DNA from: Opitutia bacterium UBA7374
Lineage (GTDB): Bacteria; Verrucomicrobiota; Verrucomicrobiia; Opitutales; Coraliomargaritaceae
Length of the DNA: 40,543 nucleotides
Direction of reading: 5' to 3'
Assembly (NCBI GenBank): GCA_002469895.1
Contig: DKOA01000020.1
Location: forward strand, 10,484-51,026
Made by a program: the position numbers and the translations under genes. Each line of letters opens with the position of its first letter. The stretch's first letter is position 1. Below the pieces are notes generated by a model. It had not been told where the DNA came from. It searched no databases and was given only the letters and a program-made list of their open reading frames with translations. Below, in pieces: positions 33,735 to 40,543 of this stretch.

Positions 33735-34527
33735 GTACAGTGGGATCCGTTTGATCTCTATCGATAAGTGTGTTGGGAGAGCCTGGAGCCGGGCGCGGGT
33801 GGACTGGAAGCTGCTTCTGAAATTTTAGTTGGAGGGCCTGCCAAAGAATGCGTGGCATGCTGTTGAATGCTGTATCGAAGGGACGAAGTAGGGCGTATTT
33901 CCAGATGTTTGCGCTGGTCAGGGGGCGGGTATCGCCGCTCAGCCAGGTTTTCATGACGCAGGTGCCTTCCCGGTAGAGATCGACGCCTAGATGGATGTGT
34001 TCAGGCTGTACGCGGAAGGTAAAGAGGTACTCTCCGGACATGTTATTGAAAGGAGATACGTGAAACTGTTTTTTACTGCGCGCTTGCCAAGTATGGCTAT
34101 CCAATTGCTCGAGGTTCTGTAATGGGTAAACGTGGCGATCCCCGAAGGTGTTATTTACTTCAGCCACAGCGCCGCGCAAAGAATCCCGATCCATCCTCAG
34201 GTGAAAGTTGACCGGATTGAATGCATAGCCGAAATAACGGGGCGATGTAACCGTGAGTACACGTTCTCCGGAATTTTGACCGGGTAGTAGTTGATCGATG
34301 CCCTCCCGAATGGACTGGTTTTTTCCGTGTAGGTAGTCACCGTCTTTGAGGGAAAGTGGTCCAGAGGCATTGTAATGAAAAAGTTGTGACCTTTCGTGGA
34401 GATGTGTGAGTTCATCCAAATCAAAGACAAAGAAGGTCATCGGATAGGTGAACGTGTGTTGGCGCGGATGAAGTCGCTGATGTGCGACATCACCACGGCA
34501 GAGATATGATCGAAATTGGTTACTCAT
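33724..34527 (-). CDS. DUF1365 family protein
   Basis: A 267-residue cytoplasmic protein of the DUF1365 family. Signatures include the opening RSYLCRGDVAHQRLHPRQHT, MTFFVFDLDEL, SPRYFGYAFNPVNFHLRM and FHVSPFNNMSGEYLFTFR. The biochemical function is unknown. In many bacteria DUF1365 genes sit between a flavin amine oxidase-like gene and a CFA-synthase-like gene, so a role in fatty-acid or lipid modification is inferred. Its ATG overlaps the FAD oxidoreductase stop by 4 bp (ATGA), and its end overlaps the sigma gene, so the operon is translationally coupled throughout. Confidence 0.93.
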   Translation of the reverse strand: MSNQFRSYLCRGDVAHQRLHPRQHTFTYPMTFFVFDLDELTHLHERSQLFHYNASGPLSLKDGDYLHGKNQSIREGIDQLLPGQNSGERVLTVTSPRYFGYAFNPVNFHLRMDRDSLRGAVAEVNNTFGDRHVYPLQNLEQLDSHTWQARSKKQFHVSPFNNMSGEYLFTFRVQPEHIHLGVDLYREGTCVMKTWLSGDTRPLTSANIWKYALLRPFDTAFNSMPRILWQALQLKFQKQLPVHPRPAPGSPNTLIDRDQTDPTVHVL

Positions 34528-35855
34528 ACGATAAGCGAGGGGGCTTTATCTGTTTCGTGAGCGCTTGCTTTTTTATCCTCCAACGAGCAACCCAGGGCTG
34601 CGGCAACCTCTACTGCAGAGCGAACCGCATCCTCATGAAAGCCGTAACCGAAATAACTGCCACAGAACCATGTGTGGCGCTGTCCGTTGACAGAGCGAAG
34701 TTTCGGCTGGGTCTCCATGGCATCAAAAGAATAAAGCGGGTGGGTCAGGGTTGTTGAATTGATGATCTTTTGTGGATCGATTTCGCGGGTATTGTTTAGC
34801 GTTACGATGTAGGGACGCTTTGTCTGCAACTTCTGTAAACGGTTCATGTAGTAGCTGACGGAGACGGGGCGTGCATCCTGTTGATCTGTTTCCTTGGCAA
34901 AGTTCCAGGACGCCCAGAGTCTTTTATCGGCCGGCATGTGAGAATCGTCCCAATGCAGGGTTACTTGGTTGGGTTGATAGCGCCAAGGGCTGAGATTCTG
35001 TGATTCCTCAAGGCTCGGGTCAGCAAGAAGTTGTAGAGCTTCATCTGCATGTGTGCCGATAACAACATGGTCGAACGGCAAAGCCCGGCCATCAGGCATA
35101 TGTAGCTGTACGCCGTCTGGAGTGCGCTCAATCGCACGGGGAGCTGCATTGAGCTGCGGGGGTGTTTCGAACTGTTTGAGCATAGCGCGAACATAGGTTT
35201 GCGATCCGCCACGTACGAATTTCCATTGGGGACGGTTGATCAGGCGCAGGAGGCCGTGGTTTTCAAGAAAGTGTAAGTACGGCTCGGCCGGAAAGGCATG
35301 CATCTGTTCGATTGGCGAGGACCAGATAGCCGCGCCCATAGGGTATAAGTATGCTTGAAGAAAGCTTTCGCTGAATGTGCGTATACGACAATATTGACCA
35401 AGGGTTTTGCCCGAGAGAAAGCCGGACTGTAAGTCCTTGTAGCCGATTCTGGCAAATCGCCAAAGATCATAGACTAGGCGGCAATGCTTTGGGTTGGTAT
35501 AGTGTGCCAGACTGGGAAAAAGAGTGGCCAGTCGATCTCCTGAATAGGCGTATCCACTTTGACAGTCCTGATAGCTGAAAGTCATGGAGCTGTCCTCTAG
35601 TGCAATTTCCAGTTGCTCCAGAACTTGTGTAAAAAGGGGGTAATTGCGGTGGTTCATGACGATGAACCCGGTATCCACCGGAGTGCCTGCGTCCGGCCCG
35701 TCCGGCAGGCTCAGAGTACGCGTGTGCCCCCCGGCATAATCATTCTTCTCAAAAAACTCTACAGTGTGCCGACGACCGAGCAGCCAACCGGCGGTGAGGC
35801 CGGCTACACCGCATCCCACAACAGCTATTCGTTGACCGCGCATGGAATCAGACAT
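34524..35855 (-). CDS. FAD-dependent oxidoreductase (amine-oxidase-like, COG2907)
   Basis: A 443-residue flavoprotein. I choose the ATG at 35855 (MSDSMRGQRIAVVGCG), which overlaps the upstream methyltransferase stop by 8 bp. The frame is open 156 bp further, but that would put a low-quality extension inside the neighbour. The FAD motif VVGCGVAGL is at 12-20, followed by FFEKNDYAGGHTRTL and the characteristic PVDTGFIVMNHRNYPLF. The C-terminal HTWFCGSYFGYGFHEDAVRS is the second FAD-contacting segment. Members neighbouring CFA-synthase-like enzymes are thought to act on lipid acyl chains. The exact reaction here is unknown. Confidence 0.93.
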   Translation of the reverse strand: MSDSMRGQRIAVVGCGVAGLTAGWLLGRRHTVEFFEKNDYAGGHTRTLSLPDGPDAGTPVDTGFIVMNHRNYPLFTQVLEQLEIALEDSSMTFSYQDCQSGYAYSGDRLATLFPSLAHYTNPKHCRLVYDLWRFARIGYKDLQSGFLSGKTLGQYCRIRTFSESFLQAYLYPMGAAIWSSPIEQMHAFPAEPYLHFLENHGLLRLINRPQWKFVRGGSQTYVRAMLKQFETPPQLNAAPRAIERTPDGVQLHMPDGRALPFDHVVIGTHADEALQLLADPSLEESQNLSPWRYQPNQVTLHWDDSHMPADKRLWASWNFAKETDQQDARPVSVSYYMNRLQKLQTKRPYIVTLNNTREIDPQKIINSTTLTHPLYSFDAMETQPKLRSVNGQRHTWFCGSYFGYGFHEDAVRSAVEVAAALGCSLEDKKASAHETDKAPSLIV

Positions 35856-36867
35856 TTTTAGCGAAGCGATAATGCATAACGAACCACTCGTTGCCCTTGT
35901 TGTAGGCAAAGAGTTCGGAACAAGCCAGATAGAAGATACGCCAGCGCTGTAACCATAGCCGGTTTTGGCTGCCGTAGCACTGTTTAAAAATATCCAGTAT
36001 TTTAGGCTCACAGCTATCCTGCAACTGGAGCCATGCCTCCAGTGTTTTGCTGTAGTGCATGCCGTTTACGGACCATTCAGATTCGAGATCGAGGAGACCG
36101 GCCGCAGCCGTTGGGAGTAGGTCTGTTGCTGGCATGATGCCACCCGTAAAAAAGTAGCGTGACATCCAGTCTCCCGGTTCATTGGCATCGTAAAGGTAGG
36201 TGTGCTCCCGATGTGCGAATATATGGACAAAAAGTTTACCCTCGGGAAGGAGCCATTGATGAATTTTTTTGAACAGAGCGCGATGATTCCGTAGATGTTC
36301 AAACATCTCTACAGATACAATGCGGTCGAAGGAGACGGTGGGTTGAAAGTCGTTAATATTGCAAGTAATGACCTCCAAGTTGGTGAGCTCGCGCTGCTTT
36401 GCCTGATCAACGATATATTCGCGCTGCGAATTTGAATTACTCACTGCGGTGAATTGACTTTTAGGGAGATTTTTTGCCATCCATAAACTCAGCGAACCCC
36501 AACCACAGCCTAGTTCCAGCACCCGCTGGCCATCTGCCAGCTCGGCTCGTTGGCCAGTCAACTTGAGCATGTCTGCCTCAGATTGTTCAAGCGTATTACA
36601 GTTTTCTGACCAATAACCACTGCTGTACTTAAGGTGCGGGCCGAGCACATTTGAAAAATAGTCAGCCGGTATTTCGTAGTGCTGTTCATTGGCGGCGTCT
36701 GTATCCTCCGCGAGAGGTCGGCCTTCCAAGTCTTGTAGCCAATCTTCGGAAGATCTTGGGGAACGCGCTAATGCATTCAGTTTTCCGGCGAGGCGACGGC
36801 GTATCCCAAAGCGCACAATGGCATCATTCAGAATACGCTTTTCAGCGAGGTAAACAGCTAGACTCAT
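35848..36867 (-). CDS. Cyclopropane-fatty-acyl-phospholipid synthase-like methyltransferase
   Basis: A 339-residue SAM-dependent enzyme of the Mycolic_acid/CFA synthase family. YEIPADYFSNVLGPHLKYSSGYW is the lipid-site region (about 64-86), the SAM loop is VLELGCGWGSLSL (116-128), and SVEMFEHLRNH and WRIFYLACSELFAYNKGNEW complete the pattern. It is shorter than E. coli Cfa (382) and lacks most of the N-terminal domain, like the paralogues found in operons with DUF1365 and FAD genes. It may therefore methylate unsaturated acyl chains rather than form cyclopropane; this is inference. It is the first gene of the minus-strand operon, with a candidate TAAAAT -10 box at 36903-36898 and the inverted repeat just beyond. 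Confidence 0.92.
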   Translation of the reverse strand: MSLAVYLAEKRILNDAIVRFGIRRRLAGKLNALARSPRSSEDWLQDLEGRPLAEDTDAANEQHYEIPADYFSNVLGPHLKYSSGYWSENCNTLEQSEADMLKLTGQRAELADGQRVLELGCGWGSLSLWMAKNLPKSQFTAVSNSNSQREYIVDQAKQRELTNLEVITCNINDFQPTVSFDRIVSVEMFEHLRNHRALFKKIHQWLLPEGKLFVHIFAHREHTYLYDANEPGDWMSRYFFTGGIMPATDLLPTAAAGLLDLESEWSVNGMHYSKTLEAWLQLQDSCEPKILDIFKQCYGSQNRLWLQRWRIFYLACSELFAYNKGNEWFVMHYRFAKNV

Positions 36868-36897
36868 ATAATTGTGGATCCGTTGTATGAACGCAGT

Positions 36898-36903
36898 ATT
36901 TTA
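36898..36903 (-). promoter_or_regulatory. Candidate -10 box of the lipid operon
   Basis: Reads TAAAAT on the minus strand, 30 bp before the methyltransferase ATG and directly next to the left arm of the inverted repeat. The -35 position at 17 bp would fall in the repeat spacer and is not consensus, so activation or an alternative sigma factor would be needed. Confidence 0.35.
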
Positions 36904-36939
36904 GGGTAAACTTACTGCCCGCTGACTGTAAGTTTACCC
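36904..36939. repeat. Perfect 12-bp inverted repeat, probable operator in divergent promoter
   Basis: Left arm GGGTAAACTTAC (36904-36915) and right arm GTAAGTTTACCC (36928-36939) are exact reverse complements, separated by a 12-bp spacer. No T-run follows on either strand, so it is not a typical terminator. It lies in the 93-bp gap between the lipid operon and the divergent NTF2-like lipoprotein gene, next to the candidate -10 box. A dimeric regulator bound to one or both arms could control both genes. The repeat is seen directly; the regulator is unknown. Confidence 0.75.
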
Positions 36940-36960
36940 ACTGGAAAGGGATCTTTGTGT

Positions 36961-37560
36961 ATGCATTGTTCATTTTCCTGTCCAGTGTTGCTTATTCTTT
37001 TCGCTCTTTTAGGGGCGGGTTGTAACCCGTACACATCTATGCACACACAAACTATACCGGACGATACTTATATGACTGCTCTGGCGTGGACCGATCCGGC
37101 AGCCTATGATATACCTGAGCCCGGCTCGGATGAGGAGGCGGCAATGCTCGGAGCCGTAGAGGCATTGTTTACAAATTATACGGAGGAAAACCTGTCCAAG
37201 CATTTGACCGAAGTTTATGCGGAGGCGGTATATTTTAGGGATGCCTTCAAGCAGTTTGATCATGCTGAAGAGATTCGCGAATACATGTTGGCCGGGCTAG
37301 AACCGTTACATGGTGCGGAGTTTATTTTTAATCGAGTGCTACGTGATGGGGGTGATTTCTACATCGATTGGACGATGCGGCTCGACTTCCGTAAAACACC
37401 TCCGGGAACTTGGGAAGAATCGATTGGGATGACACGGATGCGATTTAACAATGAAGGTAAGATAATTTTCCACCAGGATTATTGGGATCCGACAGACATT
37501 GTATATCGGAGAATACCGCTGGTCAGGGGGCTGATCGCGTATGTCAAAAAGAAGCTTTGA
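36961..37560 (+). CDS. NTF2/SnoaL-like lipoprotein
   Basis: Start taken as the ATG at 36961 (199 residues), with GGAAAGGG 10 nt upstream, one of the few purine-rich leaders here. A TTG at 36955 is in frame. The signal peptide (about 1-20) ends in GAGC with Cys21 as the probable lipidated residue; the lipobox is not canonical because Gly stands at -3. Residues about 55-180 resemble an NTF2/SnoaL fold: AVEALFTNYTEENLSKHLTE, FDHAEEIREYML and MRFNNEGKIIFHQDYWDP. NTF2-like proteins commonly accompany CFA-like/FAD/DUF1365 gene sets. The divergent position therefore suggests a shared pathway; its ligand is unknown. Confidence 0.82.
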   Translation: MHCSFSCPVLLILFALLGAGCNPYTSMHTQTIPDDTYMTALAWTDPAAYDIPEPGSDEEAAMLGAVEALFTNYTEENLSKHLTEVYAEAVYFRDAFKQFDHAEEIREYMLAGLEPLHGAEFIFNRVLRDGGDFYIDWTMRLDFRKTPPGTWEESIGMTRMRFNNEGKIIFHQDYWDPTDIVYRRIPLVRGLIAYVKKKL

Positions 37561-37566
37561 TTCGGA

Positions 37567-38424
37567 GTGCCTGATACGGATAGTGCTAGTGAGCACATGA
37601 AAGAGCTGAATCGGCACCAAAAACAGAAATACGACGAGCAACTACGTCATCGTATCAACGCCGGTCGTATGGCTGTACGTAATCAGGTCGATTTTTTCAG
37701 GCGTCAGTTTGGGCAAGTCTCGAGTGAGTGGAAGCCGGATGATACCCGAGTAACGTTTGCTGACTTTGCTATTTCCGAGAGGCTGGTAACAGAATTACGC
37801 CGCGATTTTCCGACAGATGACTTTTGCAGCGAGGAGGCCAACCCTCTGGATGAGGTGCTTGAGCTGGAGGGAGATTTTGCCTGGGTAATCGATCCGGTGG
37901 ATGGTACAAATAATTACGCTTTGGGATTTCCACTTTGTGCGATTTCGGTCGGACTCCTCTACAAAGGATTTCCGGTATACGGGTTCATTTATGATTATTC
38001 GATTGGAGAGCTTTTGGAAGGCGGGCCCGGATTTGGGGTGTTGCAAGGGCAGCGGAAGTTGGAACCAAATAAAACGGATGCACATCGACAGCATATAATC
38101 GGCTGTCATTTTCCGCTAAAGAAAGAGCAAGTCAGTCAATTAGGCCCTCTTTTTGAGCGTTACCGGATACGATCGATCGGCAGCAGTGCGCTAATGTTTG
38201 CTTACGTCGCGACCGGTTATCTTTCGGGCGCGATCGACTACCGGGTAAAGGTCTGGGATATCGCCGCAGCGTGTGCGATCTGTGCAGGGGCCGGTCTGCC
38301 TTTTCATTTTATCAATGATGCACCATTTCCCGTGCAGACTTTTCATCCAAGTGCCCAGGTATGTCCCTGTTACTGCGGTTTGCCCAAGGTTTGTCATGAA
38401 TTTGAGGCGACAATACCGGTTTAA
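37567..38424 (+). CDS. Inositol monophosphatase-family phosphatase
   Basis: Metal-dependent sugar-phosphate phosphatase, 285 residues from a GTG at 37567. An ATG at 37597 would drop 10 residues, and neither has a clear ribosome site. Metal ligands are visible: Glu89-Glu90 (SEEANP), the DPVDGTNNYALGFP motif (Asp109, Asp112) and the second signature VWDIAAACAICAGAG with Asp231. All catalytic residues are therefore present. The substrate could be inositol phosphate, histidinol phosphate, PAP or another small phosphate. It lies 6 bp after the NTF2-like gene, so the two are probably cotranscribed. Confidence 0.92.
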   Translation: MPDTDSASEHMKELNRHQKQKYDEQLRHRINAGRMAVRNQVDFFRRQFGQVSSEWKPDDTRVTFADFAISERLVTELRRDFPTDDFCSEEANPLDEVLELEGDFAWVIDPVDGTNNYALGFPLCAISVGLLYKGFPVYGFIYDYSIGELLEGGPGFGVLQGQRKLEPNKTDAHRQHIIGCHFPLKKEQVSQLGPLFERYRIRSIGSSALMFAYVATGYLSGAIDYRVKVWDIAAACAICAGAGLPFHFINDAPFPVQTFHPSAQVCPCYCGLPKVCHEFEATIPV

Positions 38425-38468
38425 GGAAGCACTCTGATCCGGAACAATTTATTGAGGCACACGACTAG

Positions 38469-39149
38469 ATGAGTATGAATTGCGATGGCAACGGTTGCAA
38501 GATGTGGCCTCTCCCGTTTATTGGAGTTTTAGCTCTACTATCCGCTTCGATTCTATTTGCCATGCAGGAAAGTGATTCATCCTCCCAAGATCCGTCCGTA
38601 GTCGATGGGGCGAAGCTAACTTCTGCCGATGAAATTATTGCCTGTGCAGCCGCCTGCGGGCTACCTTCGCATGTCGATCTGGATTCGGGTAGCTATCCGG
38701 TGCAGCGTACAAAAGCCGAGTGGATGGCCCGGCTGAGCGATCTGCAATATAGAGTGGCCCGCGAACAGGGTACGGAGCGTCCCTTCCAAAATCCGTATCA
38801 CGATAACAAGCGTATTGGGCTCTATAGCTGTATTGGCTGTGATACGCCTTTGTTTACGAGTGCAGACAAGTTTAATTCGGGTACCGGTTGGCCCAGTTTT
38901 ATACGTCCAATTGATGAGCGAACATTAGGGGAACATCGTGACACGAGTTATGGCATGGTTCGCATAGAGGTACATTGCGCCATTTGTGGTTCGCATCAGG
39001 GCCATGTCTTTCCGGATGGGCCGGCGCCGACGGGTTTGCGCTATTGTATCAATTCGGCATCTTTGTCATTTCAGGAGGCCGAGTCGGATGATGCAGTGCG
39101 TGCTTTAGTACAAGCTTGGTATTCGGGCGACGCTGATTCGGGCGAGTAG
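38469..39149 (+). CDS. msrB: Membrane-anchored methionine-R-sulfoxide reductase
   Basis: Reduces methionine-R-sulfoxide in damaged proteins; 226 residues. Zinc cysteines are Cys121/Cys124 (CIGC) and Cys170/Cys173 (CAIC). The catalytic Cys193 lies in RYCINSASL and FNSGTGWPSF is intact. Upstream of the MsrB domain is an extra region of about 85 residues with a hydrophobic helix at about 12-31, so the enzyme is probably exported or anchored facing the periplasm. Residues 5 and 10 (CDGNGC) before the helix are cysteines of unknown use. It follows the IMPase gene by 44 bp, near the putative oxidative lipid module. MsrA is not in the window. Confidence 0.95.
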   Translation: MSMNCDGNGCKMWPLPFIGVLALLSASILFAMQESDSSSQDPSVVDGAKLTSADEIIACAAACGLPSHVDLDSGSYPVQRTKAEWMARLSDLQYRVAREQGTERPFQNPYHDNKRIGLYSCIGCDTPLFTSADKFNSGTGWPSFIRPIDERTLGEHRDTSYGMVRIEVHCAICGSHQGHVFPDGPAPTGLRYCINSASLSFQEAESDDAVRALVQAWYSGDADSGE

Positions 39150-39221
39150 CTGTTTTTCTATCCTTAATCCGTAAGATATTCTGGCTTTTCTTCGCTGGTG
39201 TGTTTCTAACATGTACCAGAC

Positions 39222-40543
39222 ATGAACGACAACCGCACACCTTCACGGCGTTCCTTCCTCAAGCAGGCCGGTATCTTGGGCACGGCATCCGCCTTGACTG
39301 CTTCCTCGCTGCAAGCATCGGATAAGAAGGGCGCGAAGCCGACGCCTAGCCGGGCTAAAAATCTGATTTTTCTAGTTTCGGACGGTATGGGCTCAGGAAC
39401 GCTTTCTCTGGCAAATCATTGGAGCCAGCGTCAGAAGGACCGCTGCTTGCACTGGATGGATCTCTACAATCGTGGGGGATGGCAAAATGCTTTGCAGGAT
39501 ACGGCGTCCGCAAGTTCCCCGGTAACGGATTCTGCCGCTGCAGGCAGTGCTTGGGGGAGTGGTCAGCGGGTTAATAATCGTTCGATCAACTATTCGACAG
39601 ACGGGCGGGCGCTGGAACCTATCTTTTATAAAGCGAAAAAAGCAGGCAAGGCGACCGGTCTCGTCTCGACTTGTCGAATTACTCATGCCACACCGGCTGC
39701 CTTTGTTGCCAACGTACCGCATCGGGATGATGAGGATACGATCGCTGAGCAATATCTGGAACGGGGATTGGATGTCTACCTAGGGGGCGGATTGCGCCAT
39801 TTTCAGTCGGAGAAGCGTGATCTCTTGCCGGCCTTTGCGGGCAAAGGTTATGCCGTATGCCGTAATATGCAGGATTTGGTCACACTTGATGAGAAGCGTG
39901 ATCAGCTCATCGGTTTGTTTTCAGAGAGTCATATTCCTTATGCGATTGATCGTGCAAATGATCCGTCATTATCCTCTGTTCCCGGGCTTGAGCAAATGTT
40001 TCAATCGGCTCTCGATACCCTTGGGGATCGTCTCGAGGGTTTTGTTTTACAGGTAGAGGCCGGTCGGGTAGATCACGCGGGTCATGCCAATGATCCAGCG
40101 GCAATATTGCATGAGCAACTGGAGTTTGACCGTTGTATTCCAATTGCCCTCGATTTTATGGAGCAGCATCCGGATACTTTGGTCATTGTGACGACCGATC
40201 ACGGTACCGGTGGTTGCCAGCTCAATGGGATCGGTGATGGATATAATGGCAGTGGTGCGGCTCTGGATCGGATTAGTCGAATGAACGGTAGTTTTGAGTC
40301 CTTAGAGGAAATTTTCCGAAAGGAAGGTCGTTTTGTTGCGGAGGCTTTTACTCGCGTGACAGGACTTGTGGCGACAGAAGAGCAGGCGGGGAAAATTGAG
40401 TTCGCAATGGAGAGTGGACAGAAATATCTATCCAGTGTCATCGCCGATGTGTTTCTCCCGGAATTGATGGAACTTACCGGAGTCGGCTGGACTTCTCACC
40501 AACACACGGCAGAGCCGGTCGTGTTCCTCGCTGCCGGGCCGGG
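39222..40543 (+). CDS. phoA: Tat-exported alkaline phosphatase, C-terminus outside window
   Basis: Periplasmic phosphomonoesterase for phosphate scavenging, cut by the right edge after 440 codons. A twin-arginine signal, SRRSFLKQAG (8-17), is followed by a hydrophobic stretch ending near LQAS (30-33), so it is exported folded. The metal-binding start LIFLVSDGMGSGTL contains Asp54. The nucleophile Ser104 is in SSPVTDSAAAGSAWGSG. Other metal-ligand motifs are QVEAGRVDHAGHANDP, VTTDHGTGG and TSHQHTAEPV. The ATG at 39222 is the only sensible start: an ATG at 39211 runs into a stop after three codons. It lies 72 bp after msrB and may have its own promoter. Confidence 0.95.
   Translation, partial: MNDNRTPSRRSFLKQAGILGTASALTASSLQASDKKGAKPTPSRAKNLIFLVSDGMGSGTLSLANHWSQRQKDRCLHWMDLYNRGGWQNALQDTASASSPVTDSAAAGSAWGSGQRVNNRSINYSTDGRALEPIFYKAKKAGKATGLVSTCRITHATPAAFVANVPHRDDEDTIAEQYLERGLDVYLGGGLRHFQSEKRDLLPAFAGKGYAVCRNMQDLVTLDEKRDQLIGLFSESHIPYAIDRANDPSLSSVPGLEQMFQSALDTLGDRLEGFVLQVEAGRVDHAGHANDPAAILHEQLEFDRCIPIALDFMEQHPDTLVIVTTDHGTGGCQLNGIGDGYNGSGAALDRISRMNGSFESLEEIFRKEGRFVAEAFTRVTGLVATEEQAGKIEFAMESGQKYLSSVIADVFLPELMELTGVGWTSHQHTAEPVVFLAAGP

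Noticed and set aside
35856..36011. Longer N-terminus of the FAD oxidoreductase
   Set aside because: These 52 residues lie inside the methyltransferase gene and show no domain; the ATG at 35855 puts the FAD motif near the N-terminus as in the family.
36904..36939. The 12-bp inverted repeat as a bidirectional terminator
   Set aside because: It lies between divergent gene starts, not ends, and has no T-run on either strand.

Overview
The window is about 40.5 kb of gene-dense chromosome from a Gram-negative heterotroph with a heme-copper respiratory chain. The best guess is Verrucomicrobiota, Opitutae-like. The grounds are the gene content (caa3 oxidase operon, Mpl peptidoglycan recycling with meso-DAP, TPR/PEGA protein, sigma/zinc-finger anti-sigma pair), medium GC and the near absence of Shine-Dalgarno motifs; no rRNA or marker tree supports it directly. 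I see no tRNA, rRNA, CRISPR array, transposase, integrase or phage gene. No gap between genes exceeds 300 bases; the largest are 23787-23978 (192 bp), 6128-6300 (173 bp) and 9022-9188 (167 bp), each described below.

Region 1 (1-6127, minus strand): carB, purU, a membrane-anchored TPR protein and eno (3' end outside the window). Region 2 (6301-9021, plus): a three-gene unit of unknown function, made of a membrane TPR/PEGA protein, a secreted Ser/Gly-rich protein and a small secreted protein with an amphipathic tail. Region 3 (9189-18674, minus): ctaA, ctaB, DUF420, ctaC (with fused cytochrome c), ctaD, ctaE, ctaF and ctaG, then an SLC13 transporter. The cta order is that of Bacillus with the DUF420 gene inserted. 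This block makes heme A, assembles copper and encodes all structural subunits of a caa3 oxidase. Region 4 (18763-22256, minus): a COG2509 flavoprotein, a low-molecular-weight phosphatase and purD. Region 5 (22359-27931, plus): mpl, a secreted alpha/beta hydrolase and an aminotransferase/dehydratase pair for a 4-amino-4,6-dideoxy sugar.

Region 6 (27948-36867, minus): a lipid-modification operon (CFA-synthase-like methyltransferase, FAD oxidoreductase, DUF1365) that ends with its probable regulators, an ECF sigma factor and a 92-residue zinc-finger anti-sigma protein. It is followed in the same direction by glutamate dehydrogenase and a peptide ABC importer without ATPase genes. Region 7 (36961-40543, plus): an NTF2-like lipoprotein divergent from the lipid operon across a perfect 12-bp inverted repeat, an inositol-monophosphatase-family enzyme, a membrane-anchored MsrB and a Tat-exported alkaline phosphatase (cut by the window end).

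The most interesting system is the sigma/anti-sigma-controlled lipid module with its divergent NTF2 lipoprotein and shared inverted repeat. It resembles the ChrR/sigma-E singlet-oxygen gene sets of proteobacteria but has a different gene order and a minimal anti-sigma protein. The uncharacterised TPR/PEGA unit, an acidic insertion in the CuA loop of CtaC and the lack of Shine-Dalgarno sites are the next best leads.
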